Shown in pieces: positions 25,053-34,652 of a DNA stretch of 64,000 bases. Under the pieces are notes generated by a model. The model saw only the letters and a list, made by a program, of their open reading frames with translations, was not told where the DNA came from and did not search any database. The stretch's first letter is position 1, and the number at the start of each line of letters is the position of its first letter. The DNA lies in NCBI GenBank assembly GCA_963422675.2, contig CAXVYS010000029.1:270858-334857 (forward strand), written 5' to 3'. This DNA is from UBA4416 sp963422675. Lineage in GTDB: Bacteria; Bacteroidota; Bacteroidia; B-17B0; Aurantibacillaceae. The position numbers and the translations under genes are program-made.

Positions 25053-27203
25053 TTACTTCACCAACGTCATCTCATTTAATAGGTAACCTGCACCTGCAAA
25101 TTTATCTATTACAAAAAGCGTGTAACGTACATCTAAAGTAATGTTACGGCATTGGTTAGGATTGTACATGATATCGCTCATGGTACCTTCCCAGTTTCTG
25201 TCGAAGTTAGTGCCTATTAATTCTCCTTTGGCATTAAACACCGGGCTGCCACTATTTCCGCCGGTGGTGTGGTTGCTGGCTGTAAAAGCTACCGGCAATT
25301 TCCCTTCTTTAGTGGCATAAGGGCCATAGTCTTTTTTAGAGTAAAGGTCTTTTAGTTTGGCAGGGATATCAAATTCTTCATCACCCGGAATATATTTTTC
25401 CATAATACCGTCAAGGGTTGTGTAGTAGTTATATTCCACACCGTCTTTTGGTTTGTAGCTGTTTACTTTTCCGTACGCTACACGCAGGGTAGAGTTGGCA
25501 TCGGGGTAGAATTTTTTATCTTTAAATATTTCCTGTTGCCCTTTGATATACAATTTTTCGAGTTCATTTATTTCTCTCTCATCATATTGGAACTGAGGAA
25601 ACACGGAGCCGGAGTAATATTTCATAATAGCATTGGTAATATAATACACCGGATCTCTTTCATAAAGGTTAGGATATTTTTCCAAATCGTTCAGCATCGC
25701 TTCCGACTTTGTTTTGTCTACAAAGCTCGTGTTGGAAAATAAAAAATCTGTCATTTTCTTTGCATCATTATTATTAGCAATAATAAACGAATCCAATACA
25801 GGTGGTCTGTTTCCAACAGCTACTCCTTTGCTGTATTCGCGGAGCATGGCCTCACATATTTTAATATCGGTAGGTTGATTGTAGCCTTTATAAAAGCCCA
25901 GTTTTTTATACTCCGCCAATGTTCCATCAAAATTATTTGCCAGGCCACGTTGTTTCTTTTTTAACTCGCCTATAAGGTTGACGTAGCCTCTTGCATAGCT
26001 AAAAGCTTCAATAGCCATTAAGCATTCGCTGTAATAATCAACCTGTTTATTAAGTACTTTATATTCGGTATACACTTTCTGGAACTGGGGAAACAAATTG
26101 CCGTATTTTTCTTTTTTAGCGGGGTCTGCAGTAATGGCATCTGTAAACTGTTTTTCGAATAATTGTTTTTTAGTAACGGCATCATATTTTTTTAAGCCAT
26201 TCATTTCACCCATCCATTTTTTGTAGTAGTTGGCGATGCCTGCATATTTACTGGCGTAGGCAATTCTTACGGCATCGCTCTGGCGCATATCCACACTCAT
26301 AATGGCTAAGCGTTTTTCACGTAAAGACACTTTTAATGGATCACTTTCATTCATGATCATATCTACCGCATAGCTCGATAAATATTCCTGGGTTCTTCCC
26401 GGAAACCCATAAACCATCGTGAAATCTCCTTCTTTATATCCTTTCAGGGAAATAGGAATCACATGTTTTGGTGTATAGGGTACATTGTCCTGGCTGTATT
26501 CGGCAGGCTTATTATCTTTATTCGCATAAATTCTGAATACAGAAAAATCGGCATTGTGGCGGGGCCACATCCAGTTATCGGTTTCTCCGCCAAATTTACC
26601 AATGGCTGATGGCGGCGCACCTACCATGCGAATATCTTTAAACGTTTCCACGACGAATAAATAATATTCGTTGCCGTAAAAGAACGGGCGCACAAACGAT
26701 TCGTAATGAGTTCCAACAACAGCTTCTTTTTCAATTTGCTTAATGTTGGCTTTGGTAATAGAATCTGTTTTAGCTTCTGTACTGTTTGCTGTAACTCCTT
26801 TTAAAACTTTAGCGGTTACATCTTCAATACGATTGATAATAGTAGCGGTTAAGTTGGGTGTATACACTTCTTCATTCTTATTCATGGCCCAAAAACCTTT
26901 GGTGAGATAATCTTTTTCCACCGTACTATGGTAAGCAATAGAAGAATAACCGCAATGGTGGTTGGTTAAAATTAATCCCTGATTAGAAACAATTTCGGCG
27001 GTACAGCCGCCGCCAAATTGAACAATAGCATCTTTTAAACTCGATTTGTTAACGCTGTAAATTTGTTCGGCCGTTAATTTTAAACCGTTCTTTTTCATGT
27101 CTTTAATATTCATGGCATTTAAAAGCTGTGGTAACCACATGCCTTCATCTGCTTTTGCAATAAAAGAGCTAATGAGGATAACTGTTAGTAGAATATGTTT
27201 CAT
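25053..27203 (-). CDS. S46 family dipeptidyl-peptidase, DPP11-type (Asp/Glu specificity predicted)
   Basis: This 716-residue protein has a signal peptide (1-18) and the split trypsin-like domain of family S46. The N-terminal part carries GGGCTAEIVSNQGLILTNHHCGYSS with the catalytic His at 82/83. The C-terminal part carries TTGGNSGSPVFNAKGELIG with the nucleophile Ser651. The residue 18 positions after this Ser is Arg669 (NFDRNWEGT); in the P. gingivalis enzymes that position is Gly in DPP7 (hydrophobic P1) and Arg in DPP11 (acidic P1). I therefore predict removal of Xaa-Asp/Glu dipeptides. It is periplasmic or surface-associated and feeds dipeptide uptake. Single gene, convergent with the CDGSH gene. 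Confidence 0.93.
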   Translation of the reverse strand: MKHILLTVILISSFIAKADEGMWLPQLLNAMNIKDMKKNGLKLTAEQIYSVNKSSLKDAIVQFGGGCTAEIVSNQGLILTNHHCGYSSIAYHSTVEKDYLTKGFWAMNKNEEVYTPNLTATIINRIEDVTAKVLKGVTANSTEAKTDSITKANIKQIEKEAVVGTHYESFVRPFFYGNEYYLFVVETFKDIRMVGAPPSAIGKFGGETDNWMWPRHNADFSVFRIYANKDNKPAEYSQDNVPYTPKHVIPISLKGYKEGDFTMVYGFPGRTQEYLSSYAVDMIMNESDPLKVSLREKRLAIMSVDMRQSDAVRIAYASKYAGIANYYKKWMGEMNGLKKYDAVTKKQLFEKQFTDAITADPAKKEKYGNLFPQFQKVYTEYKVLNKQVDYYSECLMAIEAFSYARGYVNLIGELKKKQRGLANNFDGTLAEYKKLGFYKGYNQPTDIKICEAMLREYSKGVAVGNRPPVLDSFIIANNNDAKKMTDFLFSNTSFVDKTKSEAMLNDLEKYPNLYERDPVYYITNAIMKYYSGSVFPQFQYDEREINELEKLYIKGQQEIFKDKKFYPDANSTLRVAYGKVNSYKPKDGVEYNYYTTLDGIMEKYIPGDEEFDIPAKLKDLYSKKDYGPYATKEGKLPVAFTASNHTTGGNSGSPVFNAKGELIGTNFDRNWEGTMSDIMYNPNQCRNITLDVRYTLFVIDKFAGAGYLLNEMTLVK

Positions 27204-27381
27204 CGTATGTTTTTATTTTTTGTTTAAGCTTTTGTCTACTGACAGGAAAGGAGCCGTGTTTTATGAGAGTGTCATTGAGAATAGAGCAACGTAATTTCAA
27301 ACAGCATTTATGCTAAAATGAGAGATTGCTTTGTCCTGTTTCGCTGCTTGTCGCAGGCAGGCTTACAATAACCAGATGTAC

Positions 27382-28197
27382 TTACATTGTACGAATCACT
27401 TCTTTTACAATCAGGCTCATTTTTGGTTCAGCTGCAGCGGCAATCTGTTGTACTTCTTCGTGAGTTACTTCTACAATTTTTCCATCAACTCCTAAGTCGG
27501 TTACAATGCTCACGCCAAATACACGCATGCCACCATGTTTGGCAACAATTACTTCAGGTACAGTGCTCATGCCTACGGCATCGGCTCCTATACGGCCAAT
27601 AAAGCGGTATTCTGCTGGAGTTTCAAAGCAAGGGCCTGTTAAGCCTGCATAGCATCCCTGGCTTACTTTAATGTTATTTGCTTTTGCAATGTCTAATGCT
27701 TTTGCAATTAATTTTTTATCGTAAGGCTCACTCATATCTAAAAAGCGTGGCCCTAATTCAGTAATATTTTTTCCAATTAAAGGATTGGTTGGAAATAAAT
27801 TGATCTGGTCGTTGATGATCATGATTTCGCCAATTTCAAAATTGGGATTCATACCGCCACTGGCATTAGAAACACATACTGTATGAATACCTAATGCTTT
27901 CATCACCCTTACCGGGAATGTGATTTGGTGCATGGTATAGCCTTCATAGAAATGAAAACGGCCTTGCATGGCCATTACTTTTTTACCGCCTAATTCTCCA
28001 AATATTAATTTACCGCTATGGCCTTCTACTGTACTAACCGGAAAATTCGGGATCTCTTCATAAGGTATAACGTATTCAGCTGTGATCTCTTTTACTAATC
28101 CTCCTAATCCTGTTCCCAGGATAATGCCTACTTCCGGTTTAAAACCGTTTGTTCTTTCAAGAATACTTTTTGTGGTAAAATTTATTTGTTCTAACAT
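27382..28197 (-). CDS. Purine-nucleoside phosphorylase
   Basis: This 271-residue protein is a trimeric-type PNP: GIILGTGLGGLVKEI (phosphate loop), FPVSTVEGHSGKLIFG, MQGRFHFYEGYTM, VSNASGGMNPNFEIGEIMIINDQINLF, YAGLTGPCFETPAEYRFI, and DAVGMSTVPEVIVAKHGGM. It splits purine ribo- and deoxyribonucleosides with phosphate into base and sugar-1-phosphate, for salvage. Adenosylhomocysteinase (15326-16645) produces adenosine, but trimeric PNPs generally prefer inosine and guanosine, so a direct link is uncertain. Its start lies 41 bp inside the 3' end of lpxK, so the two are almost certainly transcribed together and translationally coupled. Confidence 0.95.
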   Translation of the reverse strand: MLEQINFTTKSILERTNGFKPEVGIILGTGLGGLVKEITAEYVIPYEEIPNFPVSTVEGHSGKLIFGELGGKKVMAMQGRFHFYEGYTMHQITFPVRVMKALGIHTVCVSNASGGMNPNFEIGEIMIINDQINLFPTNPLIGKNITELGPRFLDMSEPYDKKLIAKALDIAKANNIKVSQGCYAGLTGPCFETPAEYRFIGRIGADAVGMSTVPEVIVAKHGGMRVFGVSIVTDLGVDGKIVEVTHEEVQQIAAAAEPKMSLIVKEVIRTM

Positions 28198-29242
28198 AGT
28201 TTATAATTGTTTCATTAAATTCCTGCTCTTTATCTTTAAAATCTACCTCAATTGGCAGAACGAACAAAGGTAACGTATTTACAATATCCTGCAAGCTACT
28301 GTCCATTAAACGCATGGCATCTTTTTCAGTAGTTACAACAATTTTATTACCCCCTTCAATGGCGTCCAGGGCGGCTCTTATATCTGCAATGTTTTGTAAT
28401 GTAAAGGTGTGATGATCGGGAAATTGGATGTGCTTTACAGAAGAAGAATATTCTTTTAAATACGTAACCATCGGTTCAGGATTACCAATGCCGGTAAACA
28501 CAACCATGCGGTATCTGAACAGGTCGTTTAAGGTATCAATGGTTTCCTTCGGATTTTGAAAGCCCGATAGTTCACCATATTTAAGCCAGGTGAAAAATAG
28601 TTTCTGATGAAAAAGCGGTTTAATATCTTTAATCTTGGTACGGATATCAACGGCATTAACCCTTTCAGGGGTTTTACTGATAATAATAATATCGGCCCTG
28701 TTTATTCCTCTTTTTGATTCGCGTAAATTGCCTGCCGGTAGCATACAATCGTTAAGGTATAAATTACCATATTCACTTACAACGATATTCAATTCACATT
28801 TAAGGGCACGGTGTTGAAAGGCATCGTCCAATAAAATAACATTAGGAGGAGTGTTGAGCGACATTAATTTTTTTACTCCGTTTGGCCTGTTGGCATCCAC
28901 AGAAACAATGATATCCGGATTTTTTATTTTGTATTGTAAGGGTTCATCACCAATATCAAGGGCTGTACTGGTTTCATCCGCAATCAGGAAACCGGATGAT
29001 TTGCGTTTATAACCACGGCTTAAAGTGGCAATGGTAAAATCTTTTTTGAGCAGTCGTATTAAATGTTCTACATGGGGTGTTTTTCCTGTACCGCCAACCG
29101 CAAGGTTTCCAACACAGATGGTATGCACATCAAAAGATTTACTTTTAAGAATTTTCCAATCGTATAACATATTACGTAGAGATGCCATGATCCCGTAAAT
29201 AACCGCAAATGGAAAAAGAAGTATTTTTCTGACTGTTACCAA
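28157..29242 (-). CDS. lpxK: Tetraacyldisaccharide 4'-kinase
   Basis: This 361-residue protein begins with a hydrophobic, basic N-terminal anchor (FPFAVIYGIMASLRNMLYDWKI), then the P-loop GNLAVGGTGKTPHVEHLI, LSRGYKRKSSG, DEPLQYK and LLDDAFQHRAL. LpxK phosphorylates the 4' position of the lipid A disaccharide precursor at the inner face of the inner membrane, which implies a normal lipid A outer membrane. Length and motif order are complete. It overlaps the downstream purine nucleoside phosphorylase gene by 41 bp. The only other gene nearby on this strand is the esterase upstream, ending 86 bp before its start. Confidence 0.95.
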   Translation of the reverse strand: MVTVRKILLFPFAVIYGIMASLRNMLYDWKILKSKSFDVHTICVGNLAVGGTGKTPHVEHLIRLLKKDFTIATLSRGYKRKSSGFLIADETSTALDIGDEPLQYKIKNPDIIVSVDANRPNGVKKLMSLNTPPNVILLDDAFQHRALKCELNIVVSEYGNLYLNDCMLPAGNLRESKRGINRADIIIISKTPERVNAVDIRTKIKDIKPLFHQKLFFTWLKYGELSGFQNPKETIDTLNDLFRYRMVVFTGIGNPEPMVTYLKEYSSSVKHIQFPDHHTFTLQNIADIRAALDAIEGGNKIVVTTEKDAMRLMDSSLQDIVNTLPLFVLPIEVDFKDKEQEFNETIINYVRTNKFYHKKYS

Positions 29243-29328
29243 TTTTTAAAGAAGTGAATTTACAGTGTTTTTGTTTAAAAACGAAATCTTTTATACCTAT
29301 ATATCAGTATCGGGGAAACCTTTGTAAG

Positions 29329-30534
29329 CTACTCTTTCACCGTGATCCACAACCGGCAGGTTTCCAGTTCACAGCCCTGTTTGTTGGTTTCTGTTACTTC
29401 CAGGTACCCGCTTTCGTAATCGGTTGTGAGGGTAATGGAATTGGTTTTATCTCCCAGGGTAATCCATACTCCGGCCGGTGTTTTCCAGGTATAAGTTGAT
29501 CCTTCATTAAAAGGAACAGAGTAGGTGAGGCCCGTAGAACCAGGTTTTGCCAGTGTATCCCCACTGATAATGTAAGGTGGTTTAATGATCCCAAAAAAAT
29601 CGGCTGCCCAATAGGTACTATGAAAATGCCTGTTAACGGCAAACATACCTGTTTTCCCTCCCTGTGTGTCGCAACTCCCTGTATCCAGTGGTACTGCATG
29701 CCCCATGCCTTTTATCCGGTAATAGGTTACTACATTTTGTTGTTGCGCATTTTTATAAATAGTAAGTTCTATATCCTCATTATTCCTGAATTGCTCATAG
29801 TGTTCATCGGGTTCATAATCGGTATGGTGAATATTGATCCATTGTTTGATGAGTTGATTGGCATTGTTTGTACTTACTACAGGATCGGCACCACCGTGAA
29901 AAATGAGTAGCTCAGGGTATTTTCCTTGATACCCCGGGTTTTGTTCTCTTACCAGATTGCCCCAGTCTTCGGGAGATTTAGATACAATGCCCAGCATGGA
30001 AGAACCTGCTTTGATAACCGATTCGGCTGATTTATATGGTCCTCCGGCCATCACAGCGCCTTTATTAAATACATGTGGAAACACAGCCATCATAATACTG
30101 CTCATGGCTCCACCGGCCGATAAGCCAATAATGAAAATACGTGTAGTATCGATCGATTTATTTTTTTTGAGGTATTCTATCATTTGCATGATAGAGGCAG
30201 GTTCTCCTTTGTCTTTTGTTTGATCACCCGATCTGTACCAGTTAAAACAGTTCTCTACATTATTTAAAATCAACTGCTCAGGATATAACACATAAAATTT
30301 ATGTTTTTTAGCAAGCTTGTTCCAGCCTGTTTGTTCTGCGCAGGAAGAGGCAACCTGCGTACAGCCATGTAATACCACAACCAAAGGTGCTTTTTCGGTA
30401 ATGTTTCCTGGATCATAGCACATCAGTTTAAGGTTACCGGGGTTTGTACCAAATGGCCTGATCTGTACAATTTCTTTTTGTCCATAGAAAATAGTACAGC
30501 TAAAAAACAGAACTGCTAAACTGAAAATTTTCAT
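29329..30534 (-). CDS. Secreted PHB-depolymerase-like esterase with Ig-like C-terminal region
   Basis: This 401-residue protein has a signal peptide (1-18) and an alpha/beta-hydrolase domain of the poly-3-hydroxybutyrate depolymerase type: LVVVLHGCTQVASSCAEQTGWNKLA, CFNWYR, IFIIGLSAGGAMSSIMMA with the nucleophile Ser, LLIFHGGADPVV and the late MGHAVPLD with the catalytic His. Feruloyl esterases share this family, so the polymer attacked is open. Residues about 320-401 form a beta-sandwich-like segment (YTWKTPAGVWITLGDKTNSITLTTDYESGYLEV). No T9SS sorting signal of the usual type is evident at the very end. It lies 14 bp downstream of the T9SS type B protein gene and may be co-expressed. Confidence 0.87.
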   Translation of the reverse strand: MKIFSLAVLFFSCTIFYGQKEIVQIRPFGTNPGNLKLMCYDPGNITEKAPLVVVLHGCTQVASSCAEQTGWNKLAKKHKFYVLYPEQLILNNVENCFNWYRSGDQTKDKGEPASIMQMIEYLKKNKSIDTTRIFIIGLSAGGAMSSIMMAVFPHVFNKGAVMAGGPYKSAESVIKAGSSMLGIVSKSPEDWGNLVREQNPGYQGKYPELLIFHGGADPVVSTNNANQLIKQWINIHHTDYEPDEHYEQFRNNEDIELTIYKNAQQQNVVTYYRIKGMGHAVPLDTGSCDTQGGKTGMFAVNRHFHSTYWAADFFGIIKPPYIISGDTLAKPGSTGLTYSVPFNEGSTYTWKTPAGVWITLGDKTNSITLTTDYESGYLEVTETNKQGCELETCRLWITVKE

Positions 30535-30548
30535 AAATGTTAAAGTAT

Positions 30549-31550
30549 TTAACGGAATAACGAAATGTGGCCGCTTCGTGTTATTTTCTTTTCAGGATTT
30601 TTTTGAATGGCGTCAATGCGGTACACATACACATCGTCAGGACAAGGATTACTTTTGAATTTACCATCCCATTTCCCGTTAATATTGGTGGAAGTATAAA
30701 CGGTGTTCCCCCATCTGTCAAAAATAGATAATAAGAAATAGCTATAGTCGCACTGAAACGTAGGAGCGAACAAATCGTTCCTGTCATCGTCGTTAGGTGT
30801 AAAGCTATTGGGAATGTAAATATCACAATCACAGTTCTTATACTTTACGGTAACGCTGTCTGTTTTAATACCACAGGTTTTCGAAGAACTCTTTACCCAA
30901 TACACACCTTCTTTAGTGGCATTAATAGCCGTTGTATTTTCACCGGTGTTCCAATATAATTTTACATCATTGGGAGCTTTTACGGATAGGAGTTTATTGG
31001 ATTCGTTTTCGCATACCAAGACTTCTTTTCCAAAATTAGGAATAACGCCATTAGAAGAACTAACCTTAAATGTATCGGCATAGAAACATCCTTTATTGTT
31101 AAGTTTTATCCAGTATTTACCGGGCCTGTCTATTTTTAGAGTTTCCGACGGATCTCCATTTCCCCAGCTGTATTTATACTTTGTATCCGGTTTAATATTA
31201 AGAACACTTCCACTGCATAAAACTGTATCCCGGATGTTAAATTTTGGTTTTTCACTGACTTTTACATAAGTGGTATCATATAATACCCGGTTGCCATCAT
31301 AAATTTTAACAAAATATTTTCCTTTAAATTTTATATAAATCTGTTTGGTGTTTTGATAGATGATTTTTGGAGAGGTCCATTCATAAGTAGCACCGGAGCT
31401 TACTTTTTCTTCAGGAAATTTTATTAATAAAGAGTCGCCGGCACATACTACGATAGTATCCGGTAATAAATTGAAAGGCTTTGTCTGGGCGTAACTTACG
31501 CTCAACATCCCGCTAAAAAATAGAATAAATATGTATAAATGTTTGATCAA
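30549..31550 (-). CDS. T9SS-exported protein with type B (gliding-motility-associated) C-terminal domain
   Basis: This 333-residue protein has a signal peptide (1-21, SYAQ). Three short Ig/PKD-like beta repeats follow, each with a Cys-x-Gly or similar start (VVCAGDSLLIKFPEE, VLCSGSVLNIKPDT, VLVCENESNKLLSV). The C-terminal domain is IYIPNSFTPNDDDRNDLFAPTF...LSIFDRWGNTVYTS...WDGKF...CPDDVYVYRIDA, the classical type B sorting domain. The T9SS exports such proteins across the outer membrane, and they are often adhesins or matrix proteins. The gene is 63 bp downstream of the histidine kinase gene on the same strand. No enzymatic motif is visible; a structural or adhesive role is my inference. Confidence 0.9.
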   Translation of the reverse strand: MIKHLYIFILFFSGMLSVSYAQTKPFNLLPDTIVVCAGDSLLIKFPEEKVSSGATYEWTSPKIIYQNTKQIYIKFKGKYFVKIYDGNRVLYDTTYVKVSEKPKFNIRDTVLCSGSVLNIKPDTKYKYSWGNGDPSETLKIDRPGKYWIKLNNKGCFYADTFKVSSSNGVIPNFGKEVLVCENESNKLLSVKAPNDVKLYWNTGENTTAINATKEGVYWVKSSSKTCGIKTDSVTVKYKNCDCDIYIPNSFTPNDDDRNDLFAPTFQCDYSYFLLSIFDRWGNTVYTSTNINGKWDGKFKSNPCPDDVYVYRIDAIQKNPEKKITRSGHISLFR

Positions 31551-31613
31551 TGCTTTGCTGAAATAATGTTTTAATCTTTAAAAAAATAAATATACTGTTT
31601 TTAAGTAGTTATG

Positions 31614-34547
31614 TTATATCTGTAATGTTATGGTTATTCGTGTTCCGTTTTCTGGTTCCGGTAGATCCGATTTGTCAATAATTTCAACTTTTTGTTTTTT
31701 ACCGGTTAGCTTGGTATTTAATTCCAGGATGTTTTCAATGGTTTTTGTACCGAGCGATTTGTGTCCTGCCTTTGCATTTTCCTTGGCTTTATTATAGCCA
31801 ATGCCATCATCTTCAATAATAATCGTTAAGGTTTTATCATTTGGTTTTTTGAAATAAATATACAAATTGCCATGCTCGTGTTTTGGTAAAATGCCATGAA
31901 TGATCGAATTCTCTGCATAAGGCTGAATGATCATATTAGGAATCTTTATATCCAGTGTGTTTACATTATCATCTACTTTTAAGAAAAAATCAAACTTGCC
32001 TTTAAAGCGTTCTTTTTCCAAATCGAGGTAATAGTTTAAGCGCGTCAACTCTTCGTGTAAGGCAATGTCACCCTGCGATGCTTTTTCAATAATCATCCGG
32101 ATCAATCTCGAAAATTTGGCCAGGTATTCGCTCGCTTTTAAAGAGTCGTTGGCATTAATGTAATTTTGAATGGAGGTTAAGGAGTTGAAAATAAAATGAG
32201 GACTCATTAAAGAATTCATCGCCTGATGCTTTAATAAATTTACCTGTCTTTCCTCCTGAACCCTTTTGGTAGCCTTAATACGAACCCGTTTTACCCAAAA
32301 TAAAGAAACACCTGTAATGATGATCAAGGAGCCTAAAATAATAACAATCACAAACCATTTACCCTCATTAAACGGAATGGCTTTTTTAATGGTGATGGAA
32401 ATAGGATCAGACCAGTTGATATTATCGTAAGAACAAATGATCTGCACATTATGAGCCCCTCCATTAATGGAGGTGAGTCGTAAGTTGGTATTATCGAGCG
32501 GTAACCATTTCGATTTGTCGTATTTGTATTTATAGTATTGTTTGTTGGGCTTTACAAATAAAGGACTTGAAAAATTAATGGTTATATCGGATTCTGAGCT
32601 ATTTAAAAACAATTGATGGTTGATCAGATCCTGCTCTTTTTCTTCTACGGTTGCAGATGTAATAAATAACTTATTGGCTACTCTTACCTGCTTTAATAAA
32701 TTATCGATGGAGCATATCGTAATACCCTTGTTTGTACAAATACAGCAATTATCCCCATCAAAAATAAGGTCATTCACGCTATTGGAAAGTAAACCGTTAG
32801 ACTTATTGTAAATAACAATAGGCTGTAAGTTTTCATCACAAATAAATAAACCATCCAGCGTGGCAATCCATATTTTATTTTGGTAAAACCGGATCTTCTT
32901 TACGGCAGTTAACCTCAATTCACCAATTTGCTGAATAAGAGAAGAGTCTTCTAAAATAGTGATGCCATTTTCATGAGCCAAAAATGTTTTCGAACGATGC
33001 CGTTCAATATGATTAATGGCATAACTAAACAATTCCTTTGTGTAATTTTTATACGTTTTAGTATGAGGAGAATAAATGGTTAAACCGTCTGAAGTGCCAA
33101 TATATATAGCCTTATCACCTTCGTAAAGCGAATTTATTTTAGTACGGTAATCCGGAAAAGAGATCAGGGTATCCTGTGTGTTTTTCTTTCCACTGTTATA
33201 ATCCGGACTGATATATAAATTTCCTAAGCCATCTGCAGAGTAGGCATTATGTGTTGTTGTATTGTAATGGAAAAGGCGAGAGGCAACAGGCATAAAATTA
33301 TATACTTCGTTACCAATTAAGTACGAACCTTTCTTTTCTGTAATCGAATTAAGTTTGGAATAAATAACTGTTTTATGGAGTGGATTAATAGCAAAGATCG
33401 ACTCTAAAAATAACTCATCCGGTTTTACAACGGTTTGAGTATTGCCTGTTGTATAATCATAGATAAATAAGCCATTATTGGTGCCAACCACAATACTTTT
33501 ATCAATAAACTTAGCACAGGTTACCGGCAAAACTTTTCTGTCGGATGTAAATGAAATATTCTTCAACTGAGGATTTTGAATAAAATAGATCCCATCGTTA
33601 AAGGTTCCTATCCAGATATTATCATCTGTATCTTTATAAATGCAATTGATCAATACCTTGTCAATGCCCAGCAAATCAAAGGCATCGTAGGTGATGCCGT
33701 TTTCAATCACATATAAATTATCGTCAGGATTATTGGTAAACCAAATTCTTCCGTATTTATCCACTACTAATTTACTAACGTGCGCATTGTTATTGGCACT
33801 GAAAAAATTATTGGTTTTTTGTGTTTTTACAGGAATAATTTTCTCTACAGTAGTACTGTTCAGGCATACAATTGAATTATCGCTTCCCAGGTAAATAATA
33901 CCGGTTGTATCCTGTGTAATGGAATAGACGGGAAATGGTTTTTTGAAAGGAATTTTTACCTGTTTGCCTTTTTCGAAACGGTAAAGCCCGTCAGACCGGC
34001 CAATTAAGATGGTGTGTTGCTTTGTTTTAAAAATGGCGAAGGCCTGGTTATTATTGTCGGCTTTTTTAATCTCGTCTTCAATCACTTTACCGGTTTTTTT
34101 ATCAATTACCGTTACTTTGATCTGGTCGGTTAACGAATAATCATAGTCTTCGTCAATGATGAGCTCATCAATGGTATTAAAGGCCAGGCCTTTTACCAGT
34201 TTAGCTTCATTCGATTTTTTATTGTATTCGTAAATCCCTGCACGCCTGTTTATGATAATTAAATTGTTATGTTCATTAAAGGCAAGATTTCTTATATCAT
34301 TTGATTTAAGAATGGTGTTGGGCTTAATTTTATTGAAATTATAACCATCAAAGTTATACACTCCGTTTTCGGTAGCCAGGTATAAAATGTCGTTTTTATC
34401 TTGTTTTACGGCAAGGACGTTGGTATTACTTAAGCCGTCTTCAGGGCCATAATGCTGGAAAGAAAAACTTCTGCTTTGCGACCAGGCTTTAACAGCAACC
34501 AGTAACAAGCAAAAAATAATATAGCGATATCCTGTTTTTACGAGCAT
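31614..34547 (-). CDS. Sensor histidine kinase with two-component-regulator propeller (LytS/YehU type)
   Basis: This 977-residue protein has a signal peptide (1-24) and a large extracytoplasmic beta-propeller region (about 25-640) built of two-component-regulator repeats (GLSNTNVLAVKQDKNDILYLATENGVYNFDGYNF; DDNIWIGTFNDGIYFI). A Y_Y_Y-like beta domain follows (about 650-725), then one membrane span (WFVIVIILGSLIIITGVSLFWV), a His_kinase domain with the phosphoacceptor in SPHFIFNSLTSIQNYI, and a HATPase domain (IQPYAENSIIHGI, IEDDGIGY). The partner is most likely the LytTR regulator encoded just upstream, although a terminator separates them. The periplasmic propeller presumably senses a polymer or envelope ligand; which one is unknown. 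Confidence 0.93.
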   Translation of the reverse strand: MLVKTGYRYIIFCLLLVAVKAWSQSRSFSFQHYGPEDGLSNTNVLAVKQDKNDILYLATENGVYNFDGYNFNKIKPNTILKSNDIRNLAFNEHNNLIIINRRAGIYEYNKKSNEAKLVKGLAFNTIDELIIDEDYDYSLTDQIKVTVIDKKTGKVIEDEIKKADNNNQAFAIFKTKQHTILIGRSDGLYRFEKGKQVKIPFKKPFPVYSITQDTTGIIYLGSDNSIVCLNSTTVEKIIPVKTQKTNNFFSANNNAHVSKLVVDKYGRIWFTNNPDDNLYVIENGITYDAFDLLGIDKVLINCIYKDTDDNIWIGTFNDGIYFIQNPQLKNISFTSDRKVLPVTCAKFIDKSIVVGTNNGLFIYDYTTGNTQTVVKPDELFLESIFAINPLHKTVIYSKLNSITEKKGSYLIGNEVYNFMPVASRLFHYNTTTHNAYSADGLGNLYISPDYNSGKKNTQDTLISFPDYRTKINSLYEGDKAIYIGTSDGLTIYSPHTKTYKNYTKELFSYAINHIERHRSKTFLAHENGITILEDSSLIQQIGELRLTAVKKIRFYQNKIWIATLDGLFICDENLQPIVIYNKSNGLLSNSVNDLIFDGDNCCICTNKGITICSIDNLLKQVRVANKLFITSATVEEKEQDLINHQLFLNSSESDITINFSSPLFVKPNKQYYKYKYDKSKWLPLDNTNLRLTSINGGAHNVQIICSYDNINWSDPISITIKKAIPFNEGKWFVIVIILGSLIIITGVSLFWVKRVRIKATKRVQEERQVNLLKHQAMNSLMSPHFIFNSLTSIQNYINANDSLKASEYLAKFSRLIRMIIEKASQGDIALHEELTRLNYYLDLEKERFKGKFDFFLKVDDNVNTLDIKIPNMIIQPYAENSIIHGILPKHEHGNLYIYFKKPNDKTLTIIIEDDGIGYNKAKENAKAGHKSLGTKTIENILELNTKLTGKKQKVEIIDKSDLPEPENGTRITITLQI

Positions 34548-34593
34548 TAAAGAATATATAAAAATAAGGAAAAAAATGATGGGATTGATGCAA

Positions 34594-34624
34594 CAAAAAA
34601 ATCGCGGTACATTTATACCGCGAT
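34594..34624 (-). terminator. Terminator between the LytTR regulator and the histidine kinase genes
   Basis: ATCGCGGTA (34601-34609) and TACCGCGAT (34616-34624) form a GC-rich stem with a 6-base loop. Read on the minus strand the stem is followed by a run of seven Ts, 28 bp after the regulator's stop. Confidence 0.88.
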
Positions 34625-34652
34625 CTGATCCTGATTAACCGATTAATTGACG

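Noticed and set aside
27204..27381. 178 bp between the S46 and purine phosphorylase genes
   Set aside because: No coding frame, hairpin with U-run or repeat strong enough to report.
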